Positions 1 through 8,540 of a DNA stretch of 44,323 bases are shown here, piece by piece. The translations under genes and the position numbers were made by a program. The notes below the pieces were generated by a model. The model made no database searches. It had not been told where the DNA came from and was given only the letters and a program-made list of their open reading frames with translations. The first letter of the stretch is position 1. Each line of letters begins with the position of its first letter. The stretch is from an uncultured Eubacteriales bacterium (GTDB lineage: Bacteria; Bacillota; Clostridia; Oscillospirales; Acutalibacteraceae): the NCBI GenBank assembly GCA_900315195.1, contig OMYD01000003.1, positions 1 to 44,323 of the forward strand, in the 5' to 3' direction.

Positions 1-17
1 TTATCACCAACCAATCC

Positions 18-31
18 TGATAATTTTATCA
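18..31. promoter_or_regulatory. Possible Fur-type iron operator upstream of feoA
   Basis: A perfect inverted repeat, TGATAA-TT-TTATCA, lies about 80 bp before feoA and just upstream of a possible -35 element. It resembles the core of Fur boxes (TGATAAT-N-ATTATCA) but is one base shorter, and another TTATCA sits at 1-6. Iron-responsive control of feoAB is common in the family; that this repeat is the operator is my inference. AT-rich palindromes also arise by chance. Confidence 0.35.
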
Positions 32-40
32 CAACAAGCT

Positions 41-68
41 TTGAAAAGCAAGTTTATTAACATATTTA
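41..68 (+). promoter_or_regulatory. Weak candidate promoter for feoAB
   Basis: TTGAAA at 41-46 and TATTTA at 63-68 are separated by 16 bp. The -10 match is mediocre. It is the best pair in the 111 bp before feoA, and it fits the possible operator immediately upstream. Confidence 0.3.
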
Positions 69-111
69 TTCCACATTCATAGAATGGCATTGAGAATTTG
101 GAGATGATTCT

Positions 112-375
112 ATGAAAAATCTGCGCCTTTGTGATATGAAGCCAAATAACAAAGCAATAATAAATGCTGTTGACACCGACATCCCCGCCGTTAAGCATAT
201 GAAAGATATGGGAATAAATGTCGGCGAGGAGATAATCTGTCTGTTTAAAAGTCCGTTTTCAGACCCAACAGCTTATCGTGTCAACGGTATAACAATTGCG
301 CTTAGAAAAAGTGACTGCGCAGATGTATGGGTTTCTTTGTATGAGGAAAACGGAGGAAATAATGAGCGGGTATAG
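112..375 (+). CDS. feoA: FeoA family ferrous iron transport accessory protein
   Basis: This 87-residue protein has the FeoA profile: a small SH3-like beta-barrel protein with an N-terminal leader (LRLCDMKPNNKA), a central LKDMGI-like turn (KHMKDMGINVGEEI) and a final hydrophobic strand. FeoA is a cytosolic partner of the FeoB iron permease, thought to be needed for Fe(II) uptake without being the channel. The start is supported by GGAGAT six bases upstream of ATG. The last 14 bases overlap the start of feoB, so the two are probably translationally coupled. I see no feoC. The gene pair is the only + strand unit in the window. Confidence 0.9.
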   Translation: MKNLRLCDMKPNNKAIINAVDTDIPAVKHMKDMGINVGEEIICLFKSPFSDPTAYRVNGITIALRKSDCADVWVSLYEENGGNNERV

Positions 376-2206
376 TATTGCGTTGGCAGGAAATCCAAAT
401 GTCGGAAAAAGTACAATATTCAACGCGCTGACCGGATTAAAACAGCATACAGGCAACTGGACCGGCAAAACAGTTGAGCATTGCACGGGTTATTATAATT
501 ACAACCGGAACCGATATAGTATTACGGATTTGCCGGGGACATATTCTCTGTCGTCATTTTCGCGTGAGGAAGTCGTTACGCGTGACAGCCTGCTTAACGG
601 TGATTTCAATTGTGTAGTTATTGTTCTTGATTCATGCGCGCTGAAACGCAATTTAAGGTTTGCTCTGCAAGTGCTCTCGCTATATGATAAAGCGGTTATT
701 TGTCTGAATCTCTTTGATGAAGCTAAAAAAAGCGGACTTACAATTAAACATAAAAAACTGTCAGATTTACTGGGTGTTCCCGTTATTCCCAGCACAGCCA
801 CAAAAAAACATGGCTTAAACGAGCTTAAACGCGCTTGCGAGCGTGTTTGTGGCGTGGATTATAATTGTACTAAAACAGAGCTTTTAAAAAAATACAGCCC
901 AATTGAGGACGATTCTGATATAATTAAGCAAGTTTTTGAAGAATGTGTGTCATTTTCAGGCGTAAACAATGTGCAAAAACGAACTGAAAAGCTCGACAAA
1001 CTGCTGACATCAAAAACAACGGGAATTCCTATTATGCTGCTATTGTGCGCCGTTTTATTTTGGATTACGGCAGTCGGCGCAAATTATCCGAGCGAATGGC
1101 TCAGCGCATTTTTTGAATACCTAAAGGGTCGGCTGTATTTCTTTGCGGAAGCTGTTAAACTGCCTGCGTTTATCTCGGGGATTTTGATTGACGGAGTTTA
1201 TACAACGCTTAGCTGGGTAGTTTCTGTTATGCTTCCGCCTATGGCAATATTCTTTCCGTTGTTTTCGTTGATTGAAGACGCCGGTTATCTTCCGCGAATC
1301 GCTTTTATCCTTGACAGATTCTTCGCAAATTGCGGCACGCACGGAAAGCAGAGCTTGTGTATGATGATGGGGATAGGCTGCAACGCATGCGGAGTGACAG
1401 GCTGCAGAATTATTGAAACAAAGCGAGAGCGGATTATATCGGTTCTGACAAATAACTTCATGCCATGCAACGGAAGACTTCCGATTTTGATTGCGATTTT
1501 AATGATGTATTTTGCGGGTGAGGCTTTAGGGCTTGCTTCTTCTTTTAAAGTTGCGCTGCTTTTGGTATTGATATTGGTGCTCTGTGTACTGATCAGCCTG
1601 TTAATTTCAAAGCTCCTCTCCCTCACCTTGGTTAAAGGCGAAGCGTCAGGGTTTATTCTTGAGCTTCCGCCGTATCGAAAACCGCAGGTATTGAGGACGG
1701 TATGGCGGTCATTCCTTGACAGAACAGTTTTTGTTTTGGGCAGAGCGGCAATGGTAGCTGCTCCTGCGGGAGCCGTAATTTGGCTGTGCGCAAATGTTTA
1801 TATCGGAAATATCTCCATATTAAAATACTGTACCGATTTTTTTGAGCCTTTCGGAGAATTCATCGGACTTGACGGTGTAATTGTCATGGCATTTATTCTC
1901 GGCTTTTCCGCAAATGAAACCGTAATTCCGATTATTCTAATGTCATATACGGCAAGCGGCACAATGACTAACTACAGCGGATATGAACAACTATTTTCGT
2001 TTTTTTCTCATAACGGCTGGACGACTACAACCGCGGTTTGCATGATAATTATGACAATAATGCACTTCCCCTGCTCCACCACCTGCCTTACAATAAAAAA
2101 AGAAACGGGCAGTTTAAAATGGACACTTTTATCCATGGCTATACCGACAATGTGCGGCATAACACTCTGCGCGATAGTATCTCATGTAATGAAGATTTTT
2201 GTATAA
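362..2206 (+). CDS. feoB: Ferrous iron transporter FeoB (compact form)
   Basis: FeoB is the GTPase-coupled inner-membrane Fe(II) permease. The N-terminal G domain shows G1 GNPNVGKST (residues 10-18), G3 DLPG (56-59) and G4 NLFD (116-119). From about residue 228 follow hydrophobic segments with FeoB landmarks: a gate region containing GCNACGVTGCR and NNFMPCNGRLPI, and a later GFSANETVIP segment. I place the start at ATG 362 because GGAGG lies five bases upstream; the same frame stays open to 296, but that would run through feoA. At 614 residues it is shorter than the classical 700-770, as seen in other clostridial FeoBs. It is the second gene of feoAB and is followed by a bidirectional terminator. 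Confidence 0.95.
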   Translation: MSGYSIALAGNPNVGKSTIFNALTGLKQHTGNWTGKTVEHCTGYYNYNRNRYSITDLPGTYSLSSFSREEVVTRDSLLNGDFNCVVIVLDSCALKRNLRFALQVLSLYDKAVICLNLFDEAKKSGLTIKHKKLSDLLGVPVIPSTATKKHGLNELKRACERVCGVDYNCTKTELLKKYSPIEDDSDIIKQVFEECVSFSGVNNVQKRTEKLDKLLTSKTTGIPIMLLLCAVLFWITAVGANYPSEWLSAFFEYLKGRLYFFAEAVKLPAFISGILIDGVYTTLSWVVSVMLPPMAIFFPLFSLIEDAGYLPRIAFILDRFFANCGTHGKQSLCMMMGIGCNACGVTGCRIIETKRERIISVLTNNFMPCNGRLPILIAILMMYFAGEALGLASSFKVALLLVLILVLCVLISLLISKLLSLTLVKGEASGFILELPPYRKPQVLRTVWRSFLDRTVFVLGRAAMVAAPAGAVIWLCANVYIGNISILKYCTDFFEPFGEFIGLDGVIVMAFILGFSANETVIPIILMSYTASGTMTNYSGYEQLFSFFSHNGWTTTTAVCMIIMTIMHFPCSTTCLTIKKETGSLKWTLLSMAIPTMCGITLCAIVSHVMKIFV

Positions 2207-2210
2207 AAAA

Positions 2211-2246
2211 TACCTCTTACGGGTCTGCTTAAACCTGTAAGAGGTA
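2211..2246. terminator. Bidirectional intrinsic terminator between feoB and lysA
   Basis: Arms TACCTCTTAC (2211-2220) and GTAAGAGGTA (2237-2246) pair perfectly over 10 bp, and about four more inner pairs can form. The hairpin has A6 (2205-2210) on its left and CAATTTTT on its right, so it can stop transcription from feoB and from lysA, which converge here. Confidence 0.88.
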
Positions 2247-2252
2247 CAATTT

Positions 2253-3527
2253 TTATCCTAAATCAAACTCAGAAAAATCAAACGTGGCGAAGTAGTCCTT
2301 CGGCGTTTCAGCGCGGCGGATCAGCTTGTGTGAGCCGTCCTCGCACAAAAGCACCTCGGCGCTTCTGAGCTTACCGTTATAATTGTAGCCCATTGAAAAG
2401 CCGTGAGCTCCGGTATCATGAATGTAAATCAGGTCGCCTAAATCAATCTTTGGAAGCATACGGTCAATCGCGAACTTATCGTTGTTTTCGCAAAGACCGC
2501 CCGTTACATCATACTTATGGTCACAAGGCGCGTTTTCCTTGCCGAGAACCGTAACATGGTGATATGAACCGTACATTGCGGGACGCATAAGGTTAGCCGC
2601 ACACGCGTCAAGACCGATGTATTCCTTATAGATATGTTTTTCGTGAATAGCCTTAGCTACAAGCGCACCGTAAGGCGCGAGCATGTACCTTCCGAGCTCG
2701 GTGTAAATCTCAACATCGCCCATACCTGCGGGAACAAGGATTTCATCAAACTTTTTGTGAACTCCCTCTCCGATAACATTAATATCATTCCTAAAGTCAT
2801 CGGGCTTATAGTCAACGCCGATACCGCCGGAAAGGTTGACAAACTTTATATGTACACCAGTATTTTCATGCAGACGAACCGCAAGCTTAAACAGAATTGA
2901 GGCAAGCTCGGGATAATAGTCGTTGGATACAGTATTCGAAGCGAGGAACGCGTGAATGCCGAATTCTTCGGCTCCCGCGGCTTTCAGTTCAAGAAAAGCC
3001 TTTGTCATCTGTTCCTCTGTCATGCCGTATTTTGCATCACCGGGATTATCCATAACCTGGATTTTTTCCTTGCTGTCACCCAGCTTGAAAATACCGCCCG
3101 GATTATAGCGGCAGCAAATTGTCTTGGGAACGCCGCAAACCTTTTTTATAAACTCAACATGAGTATAATCGTCAAGATTAATGTTCGCGCCAAGCTCATA
3201 AGCTTTTTTCATGTCCTCAACAGGAGTTACATTGGAGCTGAACATAATGTTGCTGCCTGTAATGGAGCAGGATTCACAAAGCATAAGCTCGGTCAAGGAA
3301 GAGCAGTCCATTCCGCAGCCCTCTTCGTGTAAAATTTTCATGATATAAGGATTAGGAGTAGCCTTTACCGCAAAGTACTCCTTATAACCTTTATTCCAGC
3401 TAAATGCCTTGTAAAGCGCGCGCGCGTTATCTCTGATTCCTTTTTCGTCGTATACGTGGAACGGCGTTGGAACATCATTGATAATGTCCTTTGCCTGTTC
3501 AAGCGTCAAAAACGGCTTCTTTTCCAC
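2253..3527 (-). CDS. lysA: Diaminopimelate decarboxylase (PLP fold type III)
   Basis: The enzyme decarboxylates meso-diaminopimelate to L-lysine, the last step of lysine synthesis. The 424-residue sequence has the alanine-racemase-like PLP barrel: TPFHVYDEKG, then EYFAVKATPNP with the PLP lysine at K55, a Gly-rich LSGGIGVDY phosphate loop, ELGRYMLAPYG, and a C-terminal GGLCENND containing the Cys-Glu motif contributed across the dimer. Where classical LysA has an HIGS motif it has HAFLASNT, a variant I recall from clostridial proteins annotated as LysA. The start is GTG, with an AGGAGGAA ribosome site formed by the last Glu codons of engB two bases upstream. It appears to be the last gene of the tig-clpP-clpX-lon-engB run. 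Confidence 0.85.
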   Translation of the reverse strand: MEKKPFLTLEQAKDIINDVPTPFHVYDEKGIRDNARALYKAFSWNKGYKEYFAVKATPNPYIMKILHEEGCGMDCSSLTELMLCESCSITGSNIMFSSNVTPVEDMKKAYELGANINLDDYTHVEFIKKVCGVPKTICCRYNPGGIFKLGDSKEKIQVMDNPGDAKYGMTEEQMTKAFLELKAAGAEEFGIHAFLASNTVSNDYYPELASILFKLAVRLHENTGVHIKFVNLSGGIGVDYKPDDFRNDINVIGEGVHKKFDEILVPAGMGDVEIYTELGRYMLAPYGALVAKAIHEKHIYKEYIGLDACAANLMRPAMYGSYHHVTVLGKENAPCDHKYDVTGGLCENNDKFAIDRMLPKIDLGDLIYIHDTGAHGFSMGYNYNGKLRSAEVLLCEDGSHKLIRRAETPKDYFATFDFSEFDLG

Positions 3528-3529
3528 TG

Positions 3530-4120
3530 TTATTCCTCCTCGTTTATATATTCCTCAATAACCTCTTTTATATCGTCAACTCCGCTTCCGTCAATTGCGG
3601 AAAAAGGAATCAACTGAATGCCCTCATAATCCTGAAGCTCATCAAAAACCTCGCTGATACGTTTTTCATACGCGGTCTTTTTGAGCTTGTCTTTTTTGGT
3701 AAGCACAATTACAAAGGGCGCGTTGCTGTTGTAAAGAAACGACAGCATATCATAATCGTCTTTTGTGGGCTTGTGGCGGATATCAATAATCTGCACAATC
3801 AGCTTAATATTTCGCTGAGCAGACAGATACCCCTCAACCAAGTTCGCCCAACGCTCCTTTTCAGCCTTGGAAACCTTTGCGTATCCGTAGCCCGGCAGGT
3901 CCACCAGACGAAATTCCTTAAGTCGGTAAAAGTTTATAGTAGCGGTTTTGCCCGGCTGAGCGCTTACTCTCGCCAGAGCTTTTCGCTGAACCAGCTTATT
4001 AATCAGCGAAGATTTTCCAACGTTAGAATGCCCTGAAAATACAATTTCAGGCAGAGTGGATTCCGGCAGCTGATTAACGGTTCCCGCCGCAAACTCAAAT
4101 GATACTTCATTAAAATTCAT
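3530..4120 (-). CDS. engB: Ribosome biogenesis GTPase EngB (YsxC/YihA)
   Basis: This 196-residue TrmE-Era-EngA-EngB-type GTPase acts late in 50S subunit assembly. Visible motifs are G1 GHSNVGKSS (residues 30-38), G2 region PGKTATINFY, G3 DLPGYGYA and G4 TKKD followed by SAIDG. I chose ATG 4120 because AGAGG lies five bases upstream; a GTG two codons earlier overlaps that ribosome site. Directly behind lon, as in Bacillus subtilis (lonA-ysxC). Its final EEE-stop codons supply the Shine-Dalgarno for lysA. Confidence 0.93.
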   Translation of the reverse strand: MNFNEVSFEFAAGTVNQLPESTLPEIVFSGHSNVGKSSLINKLVQRKALARVSAQPGKTATINFYRLKEFRLVDLPGYGYAKVSKAEKERWANLVEGYLSAQRNIKLIVQIIDIRHKPTKDDYDMLSFLYNSNAPFVIVLTKKDKLKKTAYEKRISEVFDELQDYEGIQLIPFSAIDGSGVDDIKEVIEEYINEEE

Positions 4121-4129
4121 AGGCACCTC

Positions 4130-6451
4130 TTAAACGGTAGCTCGACTGATAACGTCGGTAAAATCCTCAACAGCTATAAACTTAACCTTCTCTTTAACCG
4201 CGTCGTCAAACTCGCTGATATCACGCTCATTCTGCTTAGGGATAAACACTGTGTCAATGCCGTTTTTATATGCGGCCATGCTCTTTTCCTTTAAGCCGCC
4301 AATCGGAAGCACTTTACCTCTAAGCGTAATTTCTCCCGTCATCGCGACATCGTGACGGACAGGCTTCGACGACAATGCTGAATAAATAGCCGTTGCCATT
4401 GTAATACCCGCCGACGGACCGTCTTTCGGAACAGCGCCCTCGGGAGCGTGAATATGAATATCCTTTGTTTTGTAGAAATCAGCGTCCACCCCTAAAGCCT
4501 TGGCGTGGCTGCGTATACAGGTAATTGCCGCCTTTGCCGATTCCTGCATAACATCTCCCAGCGAACCTGTCAGGACGATCTTACCCGTACCGTCCATTAC
4601 GGCAACCTCTATCGGAAGCAGCTCTCCCCCGACAGACGTCCAGGCAAGACCGTTTACTACGCCGATTTCATCCTTCTTTGACAATGAGTCGGGAAGAAAT
4701 TTCTTTTTCCCGAGAAGCTCTTCGACCGTTTTATCGTCAATCTTGAAGACATCCGCTTCACCGTCAAGCTTTTTAACGGCGCATTTTCTCATTAGCGACG
4801 CGATTTCACGCTCAAGATTACGAACGCCGGATTCGCGTGTATAGAAGTCAATTAAAAAGTAAATCGCTTTTTGAGTGAATTTTAATTCTTTAGAAGAAAA
4901 TCCGCACATCTCAAGCTGCTTGGGTATCAGGTGCTTTTTAGCGATGTAGAACTTTTCCTCTCTTGTATAACTGTTGATTTCAATGATTTCCATTCTGTCG
5001 CGCAGGGGCGCGGGAATCATAGACATATCATTCGCGGTAGTAATAAACATTACATTTGATAAGTCAAAAGGCACGTCAATGTAATGGTCTACGAACTTAT
5101 TGTTTTGCTCTATATCAAGGACCTCAAGGAGAGCCGATGTCGGGTCTCCCTTGTAGTCGCTTGCAAGCTTGTCTATTTCGTCCAGAATAAGCAGAGGATT
5201 GTTTGAGCCGGCGTTCTGGACGGCAGTCATTATTCTGCCGGGAATTGAGCCGATATAGGTTCTGCGGTGACCGCGGATTTCTGCTTCATCCTTAACGCCG
5301 CCAAGCGCTATTCTCTGGCTGTTTCTGCCGATTGCTTTGGCGATTGACTGCGCGATAGATGTTTTTCCTACACCGGGAGGACCGACAAAGCAGATAACTT
5401 GTCCCTTCTGTTTATCGCTGAGCTTTCTTACGGCAAGCTGTTCGATAATTCTGTCTTTGATTTTTTCAAGTCCGTAGTGAGTTTTGTCAAGCTCTTTACG
5501 GATTTTAGACAGAACTATCTTATCCTCTGTTGATTTGTGCCACGGCAAATCAAGAACCGTATCGAGATATGTACGTATTACCGAGGCTTCCTGGCTGCCA
5601 TACGGCATTTTCATAAGTTTGCGGCATTCTTTTAACAGAACTTCTTCTGTTTTTTGCTCGAGATGAAGCTTTTCTATTTGTTCTGCGTAATCCTCGGCGT
5701 CAGCAGACGGGTCGTCCTCCTCACCGAGCTGTTCCTCGATAGCGCGCTTTTGCTCTCGCAGAAAATATATCTGTTGATTTTCGTCAATTCTGCTTTTAGC
5801 TTTCAGTTCAATTTCACGTTCAAGTTTGCTGATATATGTTTCGTCAATCAGTACATCAAGAACGGTATCAAGGCGCTGTGACGGATTAAGAATTTCTAAA
5901 ATACTCTGCTTTGTCTGATAGTCAAGATACATGGTTGATGTAATGTAATCCGCCAACTCACTGGGATATTTACAGAGCGCGACTTTAAAAATGATGTCGG
6001 GAGGCATTTTTGCCGTGACATCAAGATATTTTTCAAACTGATTCTTGACAGAACGAATCATAGCCGCGTCGGAGGCCGTAAGCGGCATTTTTTCCTCTGA
6101 AAGAGGAACAAGCTCGGCAAGCATTAATTTGTTGTCAAATACAGGCGAAACCGCTTTGGCGCGGTATTTACCTTCAAGCACCACGCGGGTTACGTCATCG
6201 GGCTGCTTAAGAACCTGGACGATTTTCGCTACAACTCCTATGCCGTACAAATCAATAAGCTTTGGGTCGTTTACGACAGGATCCTTTTGAGCAGCGAGAA
6301 AAATAAGCTGATCCTCTTTCATAGCCCTGTTAATTGCGGATATGCTTTGTTTTCTGCCAACATCAAAATGTATAACTGATTTAGGAAATACAACCATACC
6401 CCGCAACGGTAAGACGGGAAGCGTCAATGTATTCGTATTATTTATTTCCAT
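4130..6451 (-). CDS. lon: ATP-dependent protease Lon
   Basis: Lon is the cytosolic AAA+ serine protease that degrades misfolded and regulatory proteins. The 773-residue protein has the LON substrate-binding domain (TLPVLPLRGMVVFP at the start), a helical linker, the AAA+ module with Walker A GPPGVGKT (about 357-364) and Walker B LLILDEIDK, and the peptidase domain with the Ser-Lys dyad in DGPSAGITM (S680) and GGLKEK (K723). ATG 6451 is preferred because AAGGA lies seven to eight bases upstream; the longer frame to 6487 has no ribosome site and enters an intergenic hairpin. Follows clpX. Confidence 0.96.
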   Translation of the reverse strand: MEINNTNTLTLPVLPLRGMVVFPKSVIHFDVGRKQSISAINRAMKEDQLIFLAAQKDPVVNDPKLIDLYGIGVVAKIVQVLKQPDDVTRVVLEGKYRAKAVSPVFDNKLMLAELVPLSEEKMPLTASDAAMIRSVKNQFEKYLDVTAKMPPDIIFKVALCKYPSELADYITSTMYLDYQTKQSILEILNPSQRLDTVLDVLIDETYISKLEREIELKAKSRIDENQQIYFLREQKRAIEEQLGEEDDPSADAEDYAEQIEKLHLEQKTEEVLLKECRKLMKMPYGSQEASVIRTYLDTVLDLPWHKSTEDKIVLSKIRKELDKTHYGLEKIKDRIIEQLAVRKLSDKQKGQVICFVGPPGVGKTSIAQSIAKAIGRNSQRIALGGVKDEAEIRGHRRTYIGSIPGRIMTAVQNAGSNNPLLILDEIDKLASDYKGDPTSALLEVLDIEQNNKFVDHYIDVPFDLSNVMFITTANDMSMIPAPLRDRMEIIEINSYTREEKFYIAKKHLIPKQLEMCGFSSKELKFTQKAIYFLIDFYTRESGVRNLEREIASLMRKCAVKKLDGEADVFKIDDKTVEELLGKKKFLPDSLSKKDEIGVVNGLAWTSVGGELLPIEVAVMDGTGKIVLTGSLGDVMQESAKAAITCIRSHAKALGVDADFYKTKDIHIHAPEGAVPKDGPSAGITMATAIYSALSSKPVRHDVAMTGEITLRGKVLPIGGLKEKSMAAYKNGIDTVFIPKQNERDISEFDDAVKEKVKFIAVEDFTDVISRATV

Positions 6452-6480
6452 GGTTATTCCTTTCAAATTAAATAAGAAAG

Positions 6481-6528
6481 CGGGCAATACTACGTTGCGG
6501 CAAAAAGCCTGTAATGCAGTATCGCCCG
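6481..6528 (-). terminator. Intergenic hairpin between clpX and lon, possibly a partial terminator
   Basis: CGGGCAATACT (6481-6491) and AGTATCGCCCG (6518-6528) form an 11 bp stem. Its single mismatch becomes a G-U pair only in the - strand RNA, which suggests selection on that transcript. An inner GGC/GCC pair closes an AAAAA loop (+ strand sense). Downstream in the RNA the sequence is U-rich but broken (CUUUCUUAUUU), so termination would be partial at most; an RNA-processing or stability role is equally possible. Confidence 0.45.
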
Positions 6529-6560
6529 AAAGCAGTATACAACTTACCGCTTAGGTTCCA

Positions 6561-7892
6561 TTATGAAGCAGAACTGCGCTTAGAGCGTTTTCCAAGCTCT
6601 TTTTTTGAAAGCTTTACGGGAAATGAAGGCTTCTCTTTTTTTCGGATTATCTGAGGCTGAGCATTATCCGTTACAACTTCCTTTGTGATAATAATCTTTT
6701 CAATGGTGTTGTCGGACGGAGTCTCAAACATCAATTCTGTGAGAACACCTTCCATTATTCCTCTCAGTCCCCTGGCTCCTGTGCGCTGTTCCTGAGCTTT
6801 TTCGGCAATTGCCTTTAAAGCTTCATCTTCTATATACAGCTCAACATTGTCCAGCTCAAACAGCCTTTTGTACTGTGATACAATTGAGTTTTTTGGAACG
6901 GTAAGAATTCTTATAAGCGCATCGGTGTCGAGTCCGCTGAGCGCGGTAATTACGGGCAGTCGTCCGATTAACTCGGGAATTATGCCGTATTTTACCAAGT
7001 CGTGAGCGGTTACATCCTTCATCCAGTCTGTGGCATCAATCTGAGCCTTTGACTGAATAAGCGATTCAAAACCGATTACTGAATTTCCTTTACGCTTTTC
7101 AACAATTTTCTCTAAGCCGTCAAACGCGCCGCCGCAGATAAACAGGATGTTTTTAGTGTCAACCTGTAAGAATTCCTGCTGCGGATGCTTTCTGCCACCC
7201 TGCGGAGGAACATTAGCTACAGTTCCCTCCACAATTTTCAGCAAAGCCTGCTGAACACCCTCACCGCTAACATCGCGGGTAATTGAGGGGTTTTCAGATT
7301 TTCGGGCGATTTTATCAATTTCGTCAATATAAATTATTCCGCGCTGAGCACGCTCGATGTCGTAGTCAGCGGCCTGGATTAGTTTTAACAGAATGTTTTC
7401 AACATCCTCACCGACATAACCGGCTTCGGTCAGCGTGGTTGCGTCGGCAATCGCAAAAGGAACATCAAGCGCCTTTGCAAGTGTCTGAGCAAGCAAAGTT
7501 TTACCTACGCCTGTGGGACCAAGCAGCAATACATTGCTCTTTGAAAAATCAACGGTTTCGTCGTTGGCAAACGCGCGCTTATAGTGATTGTAAACAGCCA
7601 CACTAAGCGTAATTTTTGCAGAGTCCTGACCGATGACGTATTCATCAAGTATTGCTTTGATTTCCTTTGGCTTTAAAAGCTCGGCAATTGATGGGTCGGG
7701 CGCTTTGGGCGCAAGTGTGTTCTTTTTTGTATCGCGCTCAACCTCACCTGACTGCTCAAGTATATTCATACAGAGATCTACACAGCGGTCGCAGATATAG
7801 GCGCCGTTGCCCTGAATCATGCGCAGCACCATGTCCTGCGGTTTGCCGCAAAATGAACAGTAAATCTCCTTGTCGTTGTTTTTATTAGCCAT
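6561..7892 (-). CDS. clpX: ClpX, ATPase and unfoldase subunit of ClpXP
   Basis: ClpX unfolds tagged substrates and feeds them to ClpP. The 443-residue protein has the N-terminal C4 zinc finger (C12, C15, C34, C37), AAA+ Walker A GPTGVGKT (about 125-132), Walker [10 protein letters not shown], a pore-loop GYVGED, sensor region ELIGRLPV and the ClpP-docking IGF loop (in SVIGFESL). The end is a basic tail. The start is ATG with GAGGG upstream, 14 bp after the clpP stop. ClpP and ClpX are adjacent, as in many bacteria, so the two subunits are probably made together. Confidence 0.97.
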   Translation of the reverse strand: MANKNNDKEIYCSFCGKPQDMVLRMIQGNGAYICDRCVDLCMNILEQSGEVERDTKKNTLAPKAPDPSIAELLKPKEIKAILDEYVIGQDSAKITLSVAVYNHYKRAFANDETVDFSKSNVLLLGPTGVGKTLLAQTLAKALDVPFAIADATTLTEAGYVGEDVENILLKLIQAADYDIERAQRGIIYIDEIDKIARKSENPSITRDVSGEGVQQALLKIVEGTVANVPPQGGRKHPQQEFLQVDTKNILFICGGAFDGLEKIVEKRKGNSVIGFESLIQSKAQIDATDWMKDVTAHDLVKYGIIPELIGRLPVITALSGLDTDALIRILTVPKNSIVSQYKRLFELDNVELYIEDEALKAIAEKAQEQRTGARGLRGIMEGVLTELMFETPSDNTIEKIIITKEVVTDNAQPQIIRKKEKPSFPVKLSKKELGKRSKRSSAS

Positions 7893-7906
7893 GAGTGTCC
7901 CTCACC

Positions 7907-8488
7907 TTATCTTTTCTCAATCACCTTATCAATCAAGCCGTATTCCATAGCCTGCTGCGCAGTCATGAAATTGTCGCGCTCGGTGTCGTTCTTAATTACA
8001 TCGAGGGGCTTGCCTGTATTCTCAGAGAGAATCTGATTCAGGCGCGCTTTTATGTCAAGCATGTACTTGGTATGGATTTCCATATCGGTAGCCTGACCCT
8101 TATAGCCGCCCAAAGGCTGATGAATCATAATTGTGCTGTTGGGCAGAGCAATTCTTTTGCCCTTTGTACCTGCTGAGAGCAGGAACGCGCCCATGCTTGC
8201 CGCCATACCCATACAGATGGTGGAAACGTCGCACTTAATGTATTTCATTGTATCATAAATTGCGAATCCGTCTGTTACACTTCCGCCGGGGCTGTTGATG
8301 TAAAGACTGATGTCCTTAGTAGGATCCTGACTTTCAAGGTAAAGCAGCTGCGCCACAACAATGCTTGCGGTTGCGCTGTTTACTTCTTCATTGAGCATTA
8401 CTATTCTATCGTTTAACAGGCGGGAGTAAATGTCATAAGAACGCTCGCCGCGGTTTGTTTGCTCAACAACATATGGTACCAGTGGCAT
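7907..8488 (-). CDS. clpP: ClpP, proteolytic subunit of Clp protease
   Basis: The 193-residue serine peptidase forms the tetradecameric chamber used with ClpX. The catalytic triad is visible: S98 in GMAASMGA, H123 in MIHQPLGG and D172 in [17 protein letters not shown] forms the oxyanion region. The N-terminus ([10 protein letters not shown]) matches the usual mature axial-loop start, with little or no propeptide. It follows tig with a 52 bp gap. I looked for CtsR heptads (GGTCAAA) before clpP and tig and found none. Confidence 0.97.
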   Translation of the reverse strand: MPLVPYVVEQTNRGERSYDIYSRLLNDRIVMLNEEVNSATASIVVAQLLYLESQDPTKDISLYINSPGGSVTDGFAIYDTMKYIKCDVSTICMGMAASMGAFLLSAGTKGKRIALPNSTIMIHQPLGGYKGQATDMEIHTKYMLDIKARLNQILSENTGKPLDVIKNDTERDNFMTAQQAMEYGLIDKVIEKR

Positions 8489-8540
8489 AATATCAAGACC
8501 TTTCTCTTTATTTGTTGGCAGATAATCAATTATTATTCAA

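Noticed and set aside
4..198. 64-codon - strand open frame over the feoA promoter and start
   Set aside because: Overlaps feoA and its control region, no recognisable motif.
3491..4036. 181-codon + strand open frame antisense to engB and lysA
   Set aside because: Complement of two well-recognised genes, no family resemblance, no ribosome site noticed.
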